DNA of 64,000 nucleotides from Symsagittifera roscoffensis (taxonomy: Eukaryota > Xenacoelomorpha > Acoela > Convolutidae): positions 27,897,649 to 27,961,648 of the forward strand of contig NC_087063.1 in NCBI RefSeq assembly GCF_963678635.1. Reading direction: 5' to 3'. The position numbers and the translations under genes are program-made. The notes under the pieces were generated by a model, which ran no database searches, was not told the origin of the DNA, and saw only the letters and a list, made by a program, of their open reading frames with translations. This document shows, piece after piece, positions 21,922-32,835 of this stretch (the stretch's first letter is position 1; each line of letters starts with the position of its first letter).

Positions 21922-23900
21922 TATGGACCTTGATCAATCAACGGACCAAAAAATCGATGATTTGATGAAAGTAAACAAAATTTTTATTTTCAACCACCGT
22001 CCAAAACTACAAAATTTTTGGTTAGCTATATACATTGTTTGAAATTTGCCCAACAAATGAGCGCTTTTAATCCAGAGGACAATGTCTACGCTAATACAGC
22101 AAAAGATCTAAGAATTGTGCATTTTGATTGTCAACTAATGACATCGAATAAAATGTTCTGGCTTAATAAAGTAGCTCCTTGCAAAATACAACCTGAAAAA
22201 ATCGAATTTACAACAACCGCGCATTTTTCTTTACCAACGGCATTACATTACAAAAATTAATGCGACAATGGGTCGTATAAAACACCAATCTATCCGATGG
22301 TTTTGTGATTCTTTCGATTCAAGCGGAATAGACGCTCGCCAAAATATAATCACAACTGACATACGCATCTCCCCTGATACTTGTCAGCATGCCGACGAAC
22401 GGGGATATGTTAACAGAGGATACTCAAAAAATATTCTTTTTCGCTTTGACGAAAAAATTTTTACAAATACAAATAGAGGCAAAGTTGATGGCGAATAGCA
22501 CAACGAATGCAGCGATCGTTCTTGGATCCATTTGGATACTTTCAAATCATACACGCCAAGTATTTCCCCAACTGTCAATCTAAAAGATGGCACTGTTAAT
22601 AACTGTCAAAATATTCCATTGCCTTGCCCTGTCTATGAAAACGGATGTGACACAGCATCACTCGACCCTTTTGCATATACATGGGACGAGCCCCAAAATT
22701 GCATTTTTTCGGTTCTCGTAGAAATTCGAATCAAAAATGATTCAAAACAAGAGAACTATTATATTGTAAAAGATTTTTTTACTAAAATATTCAATCACCA
22801 TACGCGTGGTAGAGACACTCAACAATTTATGCTAAAAATCCTAAGTAAACCACAATCTTTTTGTGGACACCCCAAAATAGTTTACCCGACCCAATACGAA
22901 TCATTGTTCATAGCATACCAGAACGGTTCAAATATGGATACCAGTTTACAAATAAACCCGAGTGCTAATACAGGAATTATTCATTCGAAACCAAATTTGA
23001 CTTATGTGAAATACACTAAAAATGAAAATTATCCCTTTGCACAGGGACAAATAGACTACGAAGCTCATCTAGGAACAAAACTAGATTATATTCTTTTTCA
23101 AAGCTTTTACATGCTTCGAACTGCCGATTCGGCACTTTTAACGAATCAATGCGAGTTAGAACGCTCCATGATTCTCAACACTTTAATGGTCTCTATCGAA
23201 AGCCCGCGTTTAGCCGGCTATATTTTGACCCGGAATAGGTCTATGTTTTTAGAGACCAATGGCAATGTTGACTGGCTCTTCCTTTGCCAAAAATTCTATT
23301 TTCCATTACAATTAATGAATGCATGTTATAATCGAATATCAATTATGTATCGCAAAAATTCATTTCGTCGACCCAATCACTCGACAAACTTTTAAATCGG
23401 CAGATCAACAAGACTGCTCCGATAAGCATTTAAATCTTTATCAACTAGATGTTGATAACATTAATTCCTGGATCGAACTCACACCCTCTATTACTGGAGT
23501 AATAGCTCCAGATTTTTTTAAGCCGAAAGAAATTAAACGACAAGTAAAACACTCTCTTGCATTTAGTCATGATGCTTCTATTTATAATTATGCACAAATG
23601 CAAAATTTTTGGAGCATGATTACTGATGAATCTGGAATGAAGGGTATTTTACAAGAAGTATCCCAAACTTTTCTCAATGCGAGAAAACAATTCTAACCGG
23701 ACTCGAGTAGTCAATACGGATCTACGCAAAAGATATACTTAGACTATCTTATCTCGCATGATTTTTGGAAGAACGAGTACGCTCAAATTTATGGTACAAT
23801 ACAGTACTATTTAGAAAGATGCGGAATAATATTCACCTCTTTCCTATTCGTCAAGTTTATATGCTCTTGTATTTGTAATAAAAATTTTAGACATACACAA
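21922..23900 (+). pseudogene. env-like relic of the gypsy element
   Basis: Position (after integrase) and content fit an envelope gene. Broken open stretches (22018-22260, 22268-22498, 22532-23395, 23319-23696) carry regularly spaced Cys and several N-x-S/T sites. A hydrophobic segment at about 23820-23880 (GIIFTSFLFVKFICSCIC) would be the membrane anchor. ATG at 21922 opens a 32-codon stretch that may be the original start. At least four frameshifts or stops disable it. I cannot assign it to a named fusion-protein class. A homology search would be needed. Confidence 0.55.
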
Positions 23901-24195
23901 ACTAACCGGCCGAACTCATTCACTTCGGAAAAATTATGTTAGCCGCCTCTTACAATAGATTTTTCACTTCTATACTGACTTCAATATTCGCACAAAATGA
24001 GAACGATCAAAATATTGAGCATGATCATAGGCCTTAGGCACCTCAACAAGAGGATTCTGAAAATGAAAATCAGAATAAAATTTATCCTAGACTCCAACTA
24101 GTCGATTACAATAATCGACACGCTGTACCGGTATAACTTATTTTATGTTTTAGGATATACTCGCTGATCTTCTTCAGACTCCACTTGAAGAAGAC

Positions 24196-24393
24196 TTGGT
24201 TGATTTCGAAAATCTTCGTTCTTTAAATGAAGCTATGGAAATGCCATCCAAAATAATCAAGCCGATTAATCAGACAAAATTGAATACCAATTTTACAATC
24301 CCAAAAGTGAAACACTCTAATTGCATTCAAAAAAGAAAAGCTATTTACGACCTTTCAAAATTCTCCCTTCTTCTTCAACTCGGCAACACCTAG
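24196..24393 (+). other. Short open stretch downstream of env, unknown
   Basis: 65 codons (first codon GTT or TTG, not ATG), hydrophilic, no motif. It may be the tail of the env region or a separate accessory frame. Confidence 0.3.
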
Positions 24394-24495
24394 ATTTTGA
24401 AACTGTAATGATTCATCAATCAGCAAATTCCCTATAACTTGAAACAAAAAATCGCGATCCAAGTCAAAACGGAACAAAACATCAACACCAGATAA

Positions 24496-24807
24496 CCGCC
24501 AAGTTTTGATACCAGTTTAAATTATGCGCTCTCTCCCTTTATTAACCGATTCAAGTTAGAAATCTATCCCTCTTACCAAAACGGTAACGGTGCCTACCGT
24601 CTGGTTAATCCACAACTCCCCCATCAACACATTTGTGTTGCAGCAGCCTTTATAACCGCCCAATTGCAAACTCCAATCCGTGACACCTACAGGGATCAAG
24701 TGCAAAAGAGTTATATAAAAGACTTAAATCGTATCAACCAAATTCAGAAAACGATAACAGCTCTCCGGGAAAAAATAAAGGCCTCAGCAATAAATATTTG
24801 TGCCTAA
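24496..24807 (+). pseudogene. Small retroelement frame near the 3' end, no start codon
   Basis: 103 codons are open between TAA at 24493 and TAA at 24805, with no ATG. The composition is protein-like: an N-terminal half with FINRFKLEIYPSYQNGNGAY and a C-terminal Lys/Gln/Ile-rich helix (RINQIQKTITALREKIKA) with coiled-coil spacing. It lies between env and the 3' LTR, where accessory genes sit in retroviruses. The function is unknown. It is called a pseudogene because the start is missing. Confidence 0.45.
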
Positions 24808-24884
24808 AACCCAGGTGGAAGGAAAGTATTAGTTTTAAGATTATGTGTTAACCTTCGTCCCTTTATTGTTTAACTTTGTATTCA

Positions 24885-25158
24885 TTTATATCCAACTGTG
24901 ATTTGACCGCCGCCACCTTACAAAGTATGCTTCTTCAATTATAGTCCAGTATTGCCAATAAGTATAATTGCCAAACCAAATTTGAAAAAATGTATTCGAT
25001 GTTATTTTTCTAAAAAATATCCAGCTGTGATTTGGCCGCCGCCGCAACTCTACAAATCACTGCTCTGCTCTACATGCACCTTTTCTACAAAACGCAATTC
25101 ATCGACCGACTACACTTCAAGCAGCCATTCATCGACCGACTACACTACAAGCCGCCAT
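24885..25158 (+). repeat. Short duplications upstream of the 3' LTR
   Basis: TATCCAACTGTGATTTGACC at about 24888 recurs with changes at about 25018 (TGTGATTTGGCCGCCGCC). A 30-bp unit containing CATCGACCGACTACAC is repeated at about 25099 and 25129. No gene. Confidence 0.6.
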
Positions 25159-25319
25159 TTTACGAGCAAACTGTCAAAATCAGAAACAAAAAAACTTTGC
25201 GCAAACTCTTTACGCTATTAAAACTTTTCGATGTTTTGTAAACTATAAATTATGATTTTAAATTTTTTTTATTATCAACTGGCATCGCCGTTTAACAATC
25301 ACCCTATAATATGGTTGGA

Positions 25320-25776
25320 TGTTCTGAGTTAAAATCAGAAACACAATTTTTAAATTTTTACCATATGCTACTTTGAAGTTATGTGTTTGCTCGGTTGATG
25401 AAATATCACCAAAAGCAAACCTTACGACATATGCTGTCTCTTTCTGATTGGCTTAACCAACAGATGGAATGTTGAAATATGAAAATGTACGGTATATAAA
25501 CCAAGCGAAAATATACCAGATTATCACATTCTCAATCGCTTTCTCAACCACTATCCTATCACTATCACTATCACAATCAATCTATATCCAATAACCCATG
25601 TCCTATGTTTGATGTGTGTCCTCTATATTTGAAATAATAGACATATTTACTAGTGAAAGAAACTTTGTCTGCTGAATAAGAATAGGAAAGTCTTAACAAC
25701 TTTCAGAAAGACCCCTTATTCTAAGTAGCTGCGATTTGGTCGATCGCCATAAGTTAAGTCGAGTTAGTTCGGAATA
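25320..25776 (+). repeat. 3' LTR of the gypsy element
   Basis: 457 bp, same length as the 5' LTR. Begins TGTTCTGAG and ends GGAATA, followed by the TCAG duplication. A TATATAA box lies at about 25494, and GAATAAG near 25673 may serve as a polyadenylation signal. Confidence 0.85.
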
Positions 25777-25780
25777 TCAG

Positions 25781-26302
25781 TGATAAACTTTCAAATAAAA
25801 ACGGTCGGACGAATTCAGACAGATGTTTTTTGAGTTGAAGCGTTCGCGGAACGACTGACCAGAGAGGAATAAGTCTATCGGAAGTCTATTGTTCACGCTT
25901 AGGGGCTGAAAACAAAATTTGATAGATTTTTTAAAGCAACTGACGATTCACTGCGATTTAACAACAATATGAATTGCCAAGTAGAGATATTTCAGTTGTA
26001 CGATCCATGGTCAAGCATTAAGTGCTAAACTTCCTGACTGTCTTATCAAGGCAACGAGTGGAAGAGGTTTGATGTGCGTCATTGAGTCTGGCAAACTGAG
26101 ACAGGTAGACTTGACTAGTGACATTGAGCTGAGAGCAGTTAGTGTGTATGCTCCAGTTAGCTTTGTGGAGAAAAAACTGGACCCAAAAACAACAATTATG
26201 ACGATGTATCACCTAGCAAGCAGACAGCATGATCTTCAGAGCAGTCAGAATGCGAGCGAGCATGAGACAGGAGGAGGAAGAAAAGAGACCATGAGAGGAT
26301 GA
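25781..26302 (+). pseudogene. Long Ty1/copia pol relic, right part (RNase H)
   Basis: Continues the copia relic interrupted at 13150. When the gypsy element and one TCAG are taken as absent, the reading direction and register carry on. VEAFAERLTRE near 25835 and the terminal GLMCVIESGKLRQV at 26066-26107 are typical of the copia RNase H end (xxLxxVLxSGKL). The frame is broken by stops. Confidence 0.6.
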
Positions 26303-26529
26303 CATAGAAGCCAATGTAAATGTTGCAGTAAGAAACTATAAAAATACCTGGCAAAAGATTCAAAACTGACATCTGAGCATTAAAATTTTCGTAAATTCAG
26401 ATCATAAATATTGCTACAGACTAAAGGCATACCATATGGTATTTGTTGTCTAGAAAACTAATTTGATGTCGAATTGATATAGGACGGCGAATGTTGAATT
26501 AGCATTATCCAAGAGAAATTTTTTTTCAG

Positions 26530-26567
26530 CGTTTGGTACAATGATTTGAAATACATTGTACCAAACG
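26530..26567. repeat. Perfect 14-bp inverted repeat (hairpin)
   Basis: CGTTTGGTACAATG and CATTGTACCAAACG are separated by 10 bp. The role is unknown. It is too isolated to be called a terminator. Confidence 0.8.
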
Positions 26568-26689
26568 GTACATACATTGTATCATACAGCTTTTTGGGTC
26601 CAGATTCATACAGCTATGCAATCTATTGAATCTTTCGAGCTTTTTTCACAGTGAAAACGATTTACAAATACGACTATTAACCAACAAGT

Positions 26690-26961
26690 CTGCCTCAAAT
26701 ACAAGACAAAATGACGGCCCGACATTAAGCCTTAAAAAAGTCCGCACAGAAAAAGCTCGCGTTGAGTTTTGTTTCAGGCTGTCTCGGGTGGCCAATCATC
26801 TACCTGGAACAGTAGATTTCTTCAATCCCACGGGGCTAAAAAACAGACTCTTGAATTTTATGTGGACCTATCAAATGGCGAAATTCAATGAGGCGAATCC
26901 TTGCACATGGATACTGTTTTGTGATTGTCGAAACTGCAGGGATGTATGGAAGACGTTTTAA
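26690..26961 (+). pseudogene. C-terminal piece of a non-LTR retrotransposon ORF2
   Basis: About 90 open codons end in TAA. The pattern RTEKARVEFCFRLSRV, then HLPGTVDF, then FxNxTGLKNRLLNF matches the region after the RT thumb in CR1/L2/Jockey-type ORF2. It ends with CTWILFCDCRNC, a late Cys cluster. Upstream RT and endonuclease are absent, as in a 5'-truncated insertion. A (CAA)n string at about 27012-27023 could be the 3' tail. Confidence 0.5.
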
Positions 26962-27114
26962 GAAGAAACGAACTGGGAGCAGTCCCATCAGAAGTATTTC
27001 TGAGAATCCACAACAACAACAACATACAGAAAGTCTGAATTTTTAAATTTTGTTTTTACCCTTCCTTCCCTAACAGCTAATATCAAATCAAATATAGTCG
27101 TTATTACAAAATTG

Positions 27115-27273
27115 CCCCTAACTTTACGATAAATGCCCCACCACTCTAAAAATTTGAATAATCAGCTCAAAATTTCTTTTAAAAACGCCTTTTAAAAATT
27201 CAAATTTTGTCTGGAGGAAAAATGGCTTCAAGCACAAATACTCCGTCACTTCCCTCGAAAGTCGGAACAAAAA
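27115..27273 (-). mobile_element. Fragment of the hairpin-ended repeat family
   Basis: Only the 5' terminal part remains (reverse of TTGTTCCGACTTTCG...GGAGTATTTGTGC), including the closing GTCGGAACAA. Confidence 0.6.
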
Positions 27274-27702
27274 TGAGTAATTTTTCTGCGCACAAAAAGT
27301 TGGCGTAAACAAGTAGAAGTCAACCTTTAGTGTTGAAAATTCTAGATGAGGCGCTGCGCTCTGTGATGATAGACGAACTAGATGATAGGAAACGAAACCA
27401 GTGTTGCGCTCCAATATAAAAATAACAATTCGAATAGATCAATTGAAGGGTAAACAATTCGACAACAATACAAGTGGTACAATCAATGACTTTAAGCTGA
27501 ATAATTCAGCAAAATATTGCAAATTTTTGGAACAAAGTCGGATAGTTGAGTACATAAAGTTTAGAAATCTTCAGCCCTTACAAATCTTCGGAGACAGCGT
27601 GAGCATTTGTTAACTAGTGTTTTCACAGGCCCATCTTTGGTGCGTATTCATAGGTCCCAAAATGAAAAATCACTCCCATGGTCCTCCCAAAACAAACAAG
27701 GC

Positions 27703-28165
27703 TGCTCGTATCAGAGCGAAGCCCTGAATGTTCCGACTGCCTTTTAAGGTCTATGGAGTAGTAGTAACATGAAAAATTTAAATGGTAAGAAAGATTTTAT
27801 TTTTTTTGAGATTTTTTTTGTGAAAACATCCCCCCACACGCCATGATAAGTACAAAAGGATAGAGATTGCTCTCATGTAATAAATATGGCATATAAGCTT
27901 CCTTGGACCTATTTGGAACGATTTCTGAGACGGATTAACTCTCCGCTTACGCGTTAATAGCGCGATATATATCGCGCGTTAATTGTCCCAAATTTACCAA
28001 AATAGAATCTTTGAGCCCAGTAATTTCATGTTTTTTTTTGTGAAATTATACCCAAAGAAAAAGTTCAGGTGGAATATCTTTTCAAATTTAAGATCAGGAC
28101 AGCAATAACTTTCGAAAGATATGAAAACAATTCCGTCAAAAATGGACAAATAAAAAGATAGTCGG
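27703..28165 (-). mobile_element. Hairpin-ended repeat family, left arm of an inverted pair
   Basis: Starts GCTGCTCGTATCAGAGCGAA (3' hairpin end outward) and ends AGTCGGAACAA. It faces the copy at 28411-28930. Confidence 0.8.
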
Positions 28166-28410
28166 AACAAAAAGCAGTCGCATAAATTCCAAATCTTTTT
28201 AATTGATCAAAACTCTAAATTAGCCGAGTCTGGCAAGCTCGATCTTGCCCTCTGTTGGCAAGCTCGCAACACGTTGGCGCGGCTGCGGCAGTCACTGTTG
28301 AACAGCTTGAATTTATGCTGCTTGAACTGAACAGTAAATTCCATAAATTCGTTGGCTCAAGTTTCAACCAATCAGTATTCAAGACGATACATTTTGGGAG
28401 TTATGCGACT
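28166..28410. other. Core between inverted repeat arms
   Basis: A GC-richer 245-bp core. Both arms extend about 20 bp into it as CAGTCGCATAA/TTATGCGACTG. An open frame crosses it into the right arm but has no ATG start at its beginning. No gene is called. Confidence 0.4.
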
Positions 28411-28930
28411 GATTTTTGTTCCGACTTACGATACAAAAGTAACGGAATATTTGTGCTCAGGGTTGGTTTTTTTTCAGACAAGTTTCGACTTTTTAACTAC
28501 CCCTTTTTGACGGAATTTTTTCATATCATTCGAAAAGTATTGTTGTCTTGAGCTCAAATTTGAAAAGATATTTTACATGTGATTATTTTTCGTAAAGTCA
28601 AGGGGGTTTAAAGATTGCCATTTTGGCCAATTTGGGACAGTTAACACATGATATATTTCGCGCTGTTAACGCGTAAGCGGAGAGTTAATCCGTCTTAGAA
28701 TATTTTCCAAATTGGTTGAAAGAAACTTATTTGCAATAATTGATTTGTTACAAGGAGCGAAATCTATCTTTTTATACTTTATTTGAAGTATGGGGTGATG
28801 AATTTCATGAAAAATTCAAAATTTTCATTTTGTTGTATTTCATTTAATTTTTTAAGGTTATTACTGCTCCATAAACTTTAAAAGGCAGTCGGAACATTCA
28901 GGGCTTCGCCCTGATGCGAGCATTCTTGTT
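28411..28930 (+). mobile_element. Hairpin-ended repeat family, right arm of an inverted pair
   Basis: Starts TTGTTCCGACTTACGATACA and ends with the CAGGGCTTCGCCCTG hairpin and CTTGTT. Confidence 0.8.
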
Positions 28931-29534
28931 GTCCCGACTTTTTTTGTTTTGGGAGCTATGAATATAAGGACCTAAGGGAATTCACCGTAAAAAGAAGTAT
29001 TAGATAGAATTGTCAATATTGCCAAGAAACGAAAAGATTGTATAAATTGAGTAATTTGAGCAATGCTTTTTTTAAAATTCAATAAAAACGACAAAAAAAG
29101 TTCAATTAATGTATAATTTCATCTTTTCCTTAGTAGGATTGACGCTTCCAATAATTTTTTAAATCGATTAGCTCGTTGGGATCAGCCGTACAATCCACCC
29201 CCTTAAGTGACCTACCGTAGATTGCCCGGGTTTATCGGCCCCAAATGAAAATTTATCTTTTTTTTAGCTAAATTTAATGCGGCAGAATTTTATTGGCCAA
29301 TCAATTGCAGGCAACATGGTCGGGCATGTCAATCAATTGTTCCAGCAGAAAAAAAAACTTTAGCCGAATTAATTGAGAATTTGAATCCTAGTCAAATAAA
29401 AAAATTATTTTTATGTTTTTTTGTGAACTTATACCCAAAGAAAAAAGATCAGCAAAATGAATTCGACAGGAAAACATTTCGATCGTTTTGGCCAATTCGG
29501 TCAATACTTTTATCTGCTTTAAATTGTAACTTTA
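28931..29534. other. Intergenic DNA, no gene seen
   Basis: Nothing recognised. Confidence 0.4.
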
Positions 29535-29577
29535 GTTGTTTGCGTTTGATTGGCTAATGAACCAATCAGATTGAACC
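29535..29577 (+). repeat. 43-bp inverted repeat, left copy
   Basis: Perfect reverse complement of 31993-32035. The centre is GATTGGCTAATGAACCAATC, a pair of inverted CCAAT boxes. Confidence 0.85.
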
Positions 29578-29889
29578 ATATATCGACTTAAGATCAAGAT
29601 GTAGAAACACTTATTTTGGGCCGTTTAGAGCATACGAACCGAATGCCCTCCCCAAGTATGTAATACTTCTGAATAAAAGAAAAATTAGTTTTTATTTTTT
29701 TAATGCGAGATTGCATTTGTATGCGGATCTACTTAACAATCGCCCTCCCTTTGCTATCTACTAAAAAATTGCGGTGCGTACCCTCGGAGCCGCATTCCCG
29801 GATAGACGATAAAACTAAACACGTCCGGTTTTAATTAAATTGAATCAGAAAACTCTTCACTAAATTTAGACGAATTTTGATTAGACAGA

Positions 29890-30119
29890 AAATGCAACCA
29901 AAGGGTCCCTCTTTGGTATGTTTTATGATATCCATTTTTGGCCGACAAACCCTAAAACTTTTCAATATATGCTAATTTTAAAGGGGATCACGCGCTGAAA
30001 AACGCAATTTTTTTATTAAGATTTTTCAAAAAAAATCTCAAACGGCGTTTTGGCCTGTTTTTTTAAACGTTTGCCCTCCCCCCCCCCCCCCCCTCGAGAA
30101 AATCCTAGATCCGCCGCTG
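29890..30119 (-). mobile_element. hAT-like MITE fragment
   Basis: Right end CTCGAGAAAATCCTAGATCC GCCGCTG is the reversed family terminus. A C16 run sits next to it (30077-30092). The left end is lost. Confidence 0.65.
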
Positions 30120-30319
30120 CATTATCATTATAATCGATTATTATTTTTTTTTGTTAGCCGCGGGGTTTTGGGTCATGGTGGGGTAAATGTGGGTAGGGGT
30201 AATTAGGAGGAGAAGCGAGTGGCAAGGAAGAATTATGCCAATAAGTGTGTGTGGGGGGTAGAGAAAGGGGTACCCCAAAGAAAAGAAAACAATGTTTTTA
30301 AGTAAGTTTATAGTTTGTA

Positions 30320-30420
30320 GGATCTCTTTAACTATTCCCCCCAATGGTACATAGTAAAGAATCTCCCCCTTTTAAGAAATGGGTAGGGGGTAGAGGGTGG
30401 GGTAATTGCTAAGTAGATCC
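30320..30420. mobile_element. Small MITE with GGATCTCTTTAAC/GCTAAGTAGATCC ends
   Basis: 101 bp with inverted ends related to GGATCTACTTAACAAT, which also closes elements at 34658-34890 and is cut by the insertion at 31026. C-rich and G-rich strands alternate inside. Confidence 0.5.
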
Positions 30421-30569
30421 AAAATTTCGGCTATCCAGGGTCGCATTTTATTTTTTTCGGCTATCCGGGAACGAATTTATTTTTCGGCTATCCGGGAACG
30501 AATTTACTTTTCGGCTATCCGGGTATTCGGCTCCGTGACACGCCACCTAAATTAGCGTTGCATTTAAAA

Positions 30570-30957
30570 GGGACAGTACAACAGTGCCGAAGTACAACAG
30601 TGCCGAAAATGAAAACTTTGTTCAACAGTGCCGAAAATGAAAACTTTGTTCAACAGTGCCGAAAATTTGAACAATTTTCAACATATTAAGTGCGTCAATC
30701 AAAAATTAAACAGCGATCGTTTACAATCTTAAGTGACACTTAAAGATTTTGGGAGAGAAAATTAGAAATTTAGAGGTTTTGGCGCCAAAATAATTGTTTA
30801 ATTTGCTGTTGCAAACATTTTGGCGCCGAAATTGGAGTGATTATCTTTGATAATTAGCGTCAGTAATTTCCCGCTCTTTAGAAAATGCGTGTTAGTTATT
30901 CTGAAATTTTCCCGCCTTTTTTGGCACTGTTGTACTTCGGCACTGTTGAACGCCCCC
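30570..30957. mobile_element. MITE family C, complete, 7-bp target duplication
   Basis: 388 bp. The ends contain AACAGTGCCGAAGTACAACA and its inverse, and flanking TTTAAAA occurs at 30563-30569 and 30958-30964. The left terminus carries extra tandem copies of AACAGTGCCGAAAATGAAAA. No frame. Confidence 0.75.
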
Positions 30958-31025
30958 TTTAAAATTCGACTTTTGCTGCAATCTGAAGTAAATCACCTTA
31001 ATAATTGAAAGGGGGCAATTGTTAA

Positions 31026-31246
31026 GGTTACATAGCAGTATTTAGACAACCGCGTATTCAGACTCGTCAGTATTTAGGCAAATACTGTTTCAACCAATCA
31101 GAATCAAGACAAAGAAGAAATTAATAAATATTTATGATTTATTTTGGATTATTTATGTCTTTTCTCGCTTCTGACTGGTTCATACAGTATTTTTCTGAAT
31201 ACTGACGAGTATGAATACGCGGTTGTCTAAATACAGGCTGCACTCC
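31026..31246. mobile_element. MITE family F, complete, 9-bp target duplication
   Basis: 221 bp. Inner inverted ends TATTTAGACAACCGCGTATT and TACGCGGTTGTCTAAATA. Flanked by AATTGTTAA at 31017-31025 and 31247-31255. It landed in a GGATCTACTTAACAAT-type MITE terminus. The same family sits in all four units of the 47.7-59.5 kb array. Confidence 0.8.
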
Positions 31247-31331
31247 AATTGTTAAGTAGATCCTTGTATGCTATTAATTGCACAAATTAAGGTTCTTATT
31301 CAATTTTCTTTAGTAATGGTTAAACTTGAAC

Positions 31332-31893
31332 GGGGGCGTTGAGCAGTGCCGAAGTACGGTGGAATCCCTCATGCGCGAAGGAACGAATGCGCGAAAATAA
31401 AAACCATCCAATCACATTTCAGTAATCGAAATTTTGGACGAAAGTAAACATTTCCAGGGACTGGAGTATTGATATTGGCCGATTATAAAAACGGGAGAGA
31501 TATGCAAGATTTTCAAATTTTCATTAACCGCCGCAAATTGGGACAAAATTTATATTTCAAGGGTTTCGTAATGGAAAAAGCAAAAAAATGCTTGATTCAA
31601 TTCATTTTAATTGAATGGCAATTGCTTTTTATCAAAATCTTGACTTTCGGCTAATTTTGTTGTCGGTCTTTCGCACACGAGTTTTTTTCGCGCATTCGGT
31701 CCTTCGCGCATGAGAAAAGCCCCCAATTAAATAATTATTTTGGCGCCAAAATGTCAAAATTGTAAATTTTCTCTCCTAAAAATCTTTAAGTGCCACTTAA
31801 GATTGTAAACGTTCGCCGTTTAGTTTTTGTTTGCCGCACTTAATATGTTGAAATTTGTTCATATTTTCGGTACTGTTGTACTTCGGCACTGCC
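31332..31893. mobile_element. MITE family C, second copy, split by MITE D
   Basis: Ends GGGGGCGTTGAGCAGTGCCG and CTTCGGCACTGCCCC with the shared internal TTTTGGCGCCAAAAT block, reversed relative to 30570-30957. Interrupted at 31358-31724. Confidence 0.65.
31358..31724. mobile_element. MITE family D nested in family C
   Basis: Starts GGTGGAATCCCTCATGCGCG and ends CGCGCATGAGAAAAGCCCC. The same interior reappears reversed at 33411-34036. Confidence 0.7.
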
Positions 31894-31992
31894 CCATTTT
31901 GAACGAATCCAGGCAAAACTCAAAGTTAGCTTATAAAATATCCACAATTTCTCCGCCCTAAACCGCCGATCGGGGGGGGGGGGGCAATATAG

Positions 31993-32035
31993 GGTTCAAT
32001 CTGATTGGTTCATTAGCCAATCAAACGCAAACAAC
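31993..32035 (-). repeat. 43-bp inverted repeat, right copy
   Basis: Perfect reverse complement of 29535-29577, 2.4 kb away, preceded by a G-run (31971-31984). Confidence 0.85.
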
Positions 32036-32231
32036 ATGGGGGGTACGCGGTTGATCCTCTTGAATAAAAAAATATTTATCTGTTTTTCTGGTCTTGGAAT
32101 GATTTGGACTGATTTTTCATTTTGGGACCTATGAATACGCACTGTACTGAAAGTTTAGAGCGCGTTAATGCTGAATGCTACAAGAAACAATGCTAACTTC
32201 GGCCCGACTGAAAAATTCATCAGGCGCGCGA

Positions 32232-32380
32232 CACGGTTAAATAGCAGAAAGTAGACACGTCATAAAGCAGACAACTACTATATTAGTCGACCAGACTATT
32301 GATTGTTTATTTCCTGAGCTTGCTTTCTGTTCACAATTTTGATTGGTTGACATATAGTTTTTGTCTACTTTTTAACCGGT
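32232..32380. mobile_element. Possible small MITE
   Basis: ACGGTTAAATAGCAGAAAGT at the left and CTACTTTTTAACCGGT at the right are imperfect inverted ends. No target duplication seen. Confidence 0.35.
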
Positions 32381-32835
32381 ATGTAATAAAGGTTGTCTTC
32401 TTTTGCACCGCACTCAGGGTGACAAATTTAAATGACACAAAATCTACTAGGTATATAAGACGACAGGGCATTAAGACGACAAAATATTAAGATGAAAAAA
32501 TAGAGTTGAAACATGTAAATTGATTGATATGTTCGAATTTGAGCGGCGGTATATATTTCTCAGCAATACAGTGAGGAGAATCGTGTTGCGTCGCCGTAGG
32601 TCCCTTCCAAAACGGTTGTCTTTTTAACAGCTATCGTCTTAACAGCTATCGTCTTACTTGTCGGACACCCTGCTGTTTATTAACAGCTTTCTTCTTCTTT
32701 AGCTGTGAACACATTGGTTTTATGACCCCAGACTACGCTTTTAAGTTTGCTTTAATGTCTAGACTATAGGAACGCTACGATAACTAAATTCCAAAAATTG
32801 AACACTGGTAAACAGTGCGGGCGGCTATTCTCATG

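Larger units (their letters stand above)
13151..25776 (+). mobile_element. Ty3/gypsy LTR retrotransposon with env-like region (12.6 kb)
   Basis: Both LTRs are 457 bp. The interior keeps the order gag, protease, RT, RNase H, integrase with GPY/F, then an env-like frame, so it is the retrovirus-like gypsy layout. Every major frame is interrupted, the RT catalytic box is altered and the LTRs differ at roughly 35-40 positions by eye, so it is an old inactive copy. It is long for gypsy (usually 5-9 kb). The excess lies between integrase and env, which holds an antisense spliced gene, and after env. It inserted into the RNase H region of a copia relic, giving a clear relative age. Confidence 0.85.
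29784..30537. mobile_element. TIR element with internal nested MITEs and a terminal tandem repeat
   Basis: CGGAGCCGCATTCCCGGATAG at the left is inverted relative to CTATCCGGGTATTCGGCTCCG at the right (imperfect). The right end includes about four copies of a 27-33 bp unit TTTCGGCTATCCGGGAACGA (30428-30535). Two other repeats lie inside (29890-30119 and 30320-30420). Confidence 0.55.

Noticed and set aside
8922-26517. Shared AGCATTATCCAAGAGA string at 8925 and 26502 as possible copia LTR ends
   Set aside because: Similarity does not extend beyond about 18 bases on either side, so it cannot be called an LTR.
28255-28551. 98-codon plus-strand frame
   Set aside because: Runs from the core of an inverted repeat pair into the repeat body and begins without ATG.
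30077-31984. C16 and G-runs that might mark assembly gaps
   Set aside because: They occur at matching places inside MITE copies elsewhere (for example 41149), so they are likely real element sequence, though run length may be inexact.
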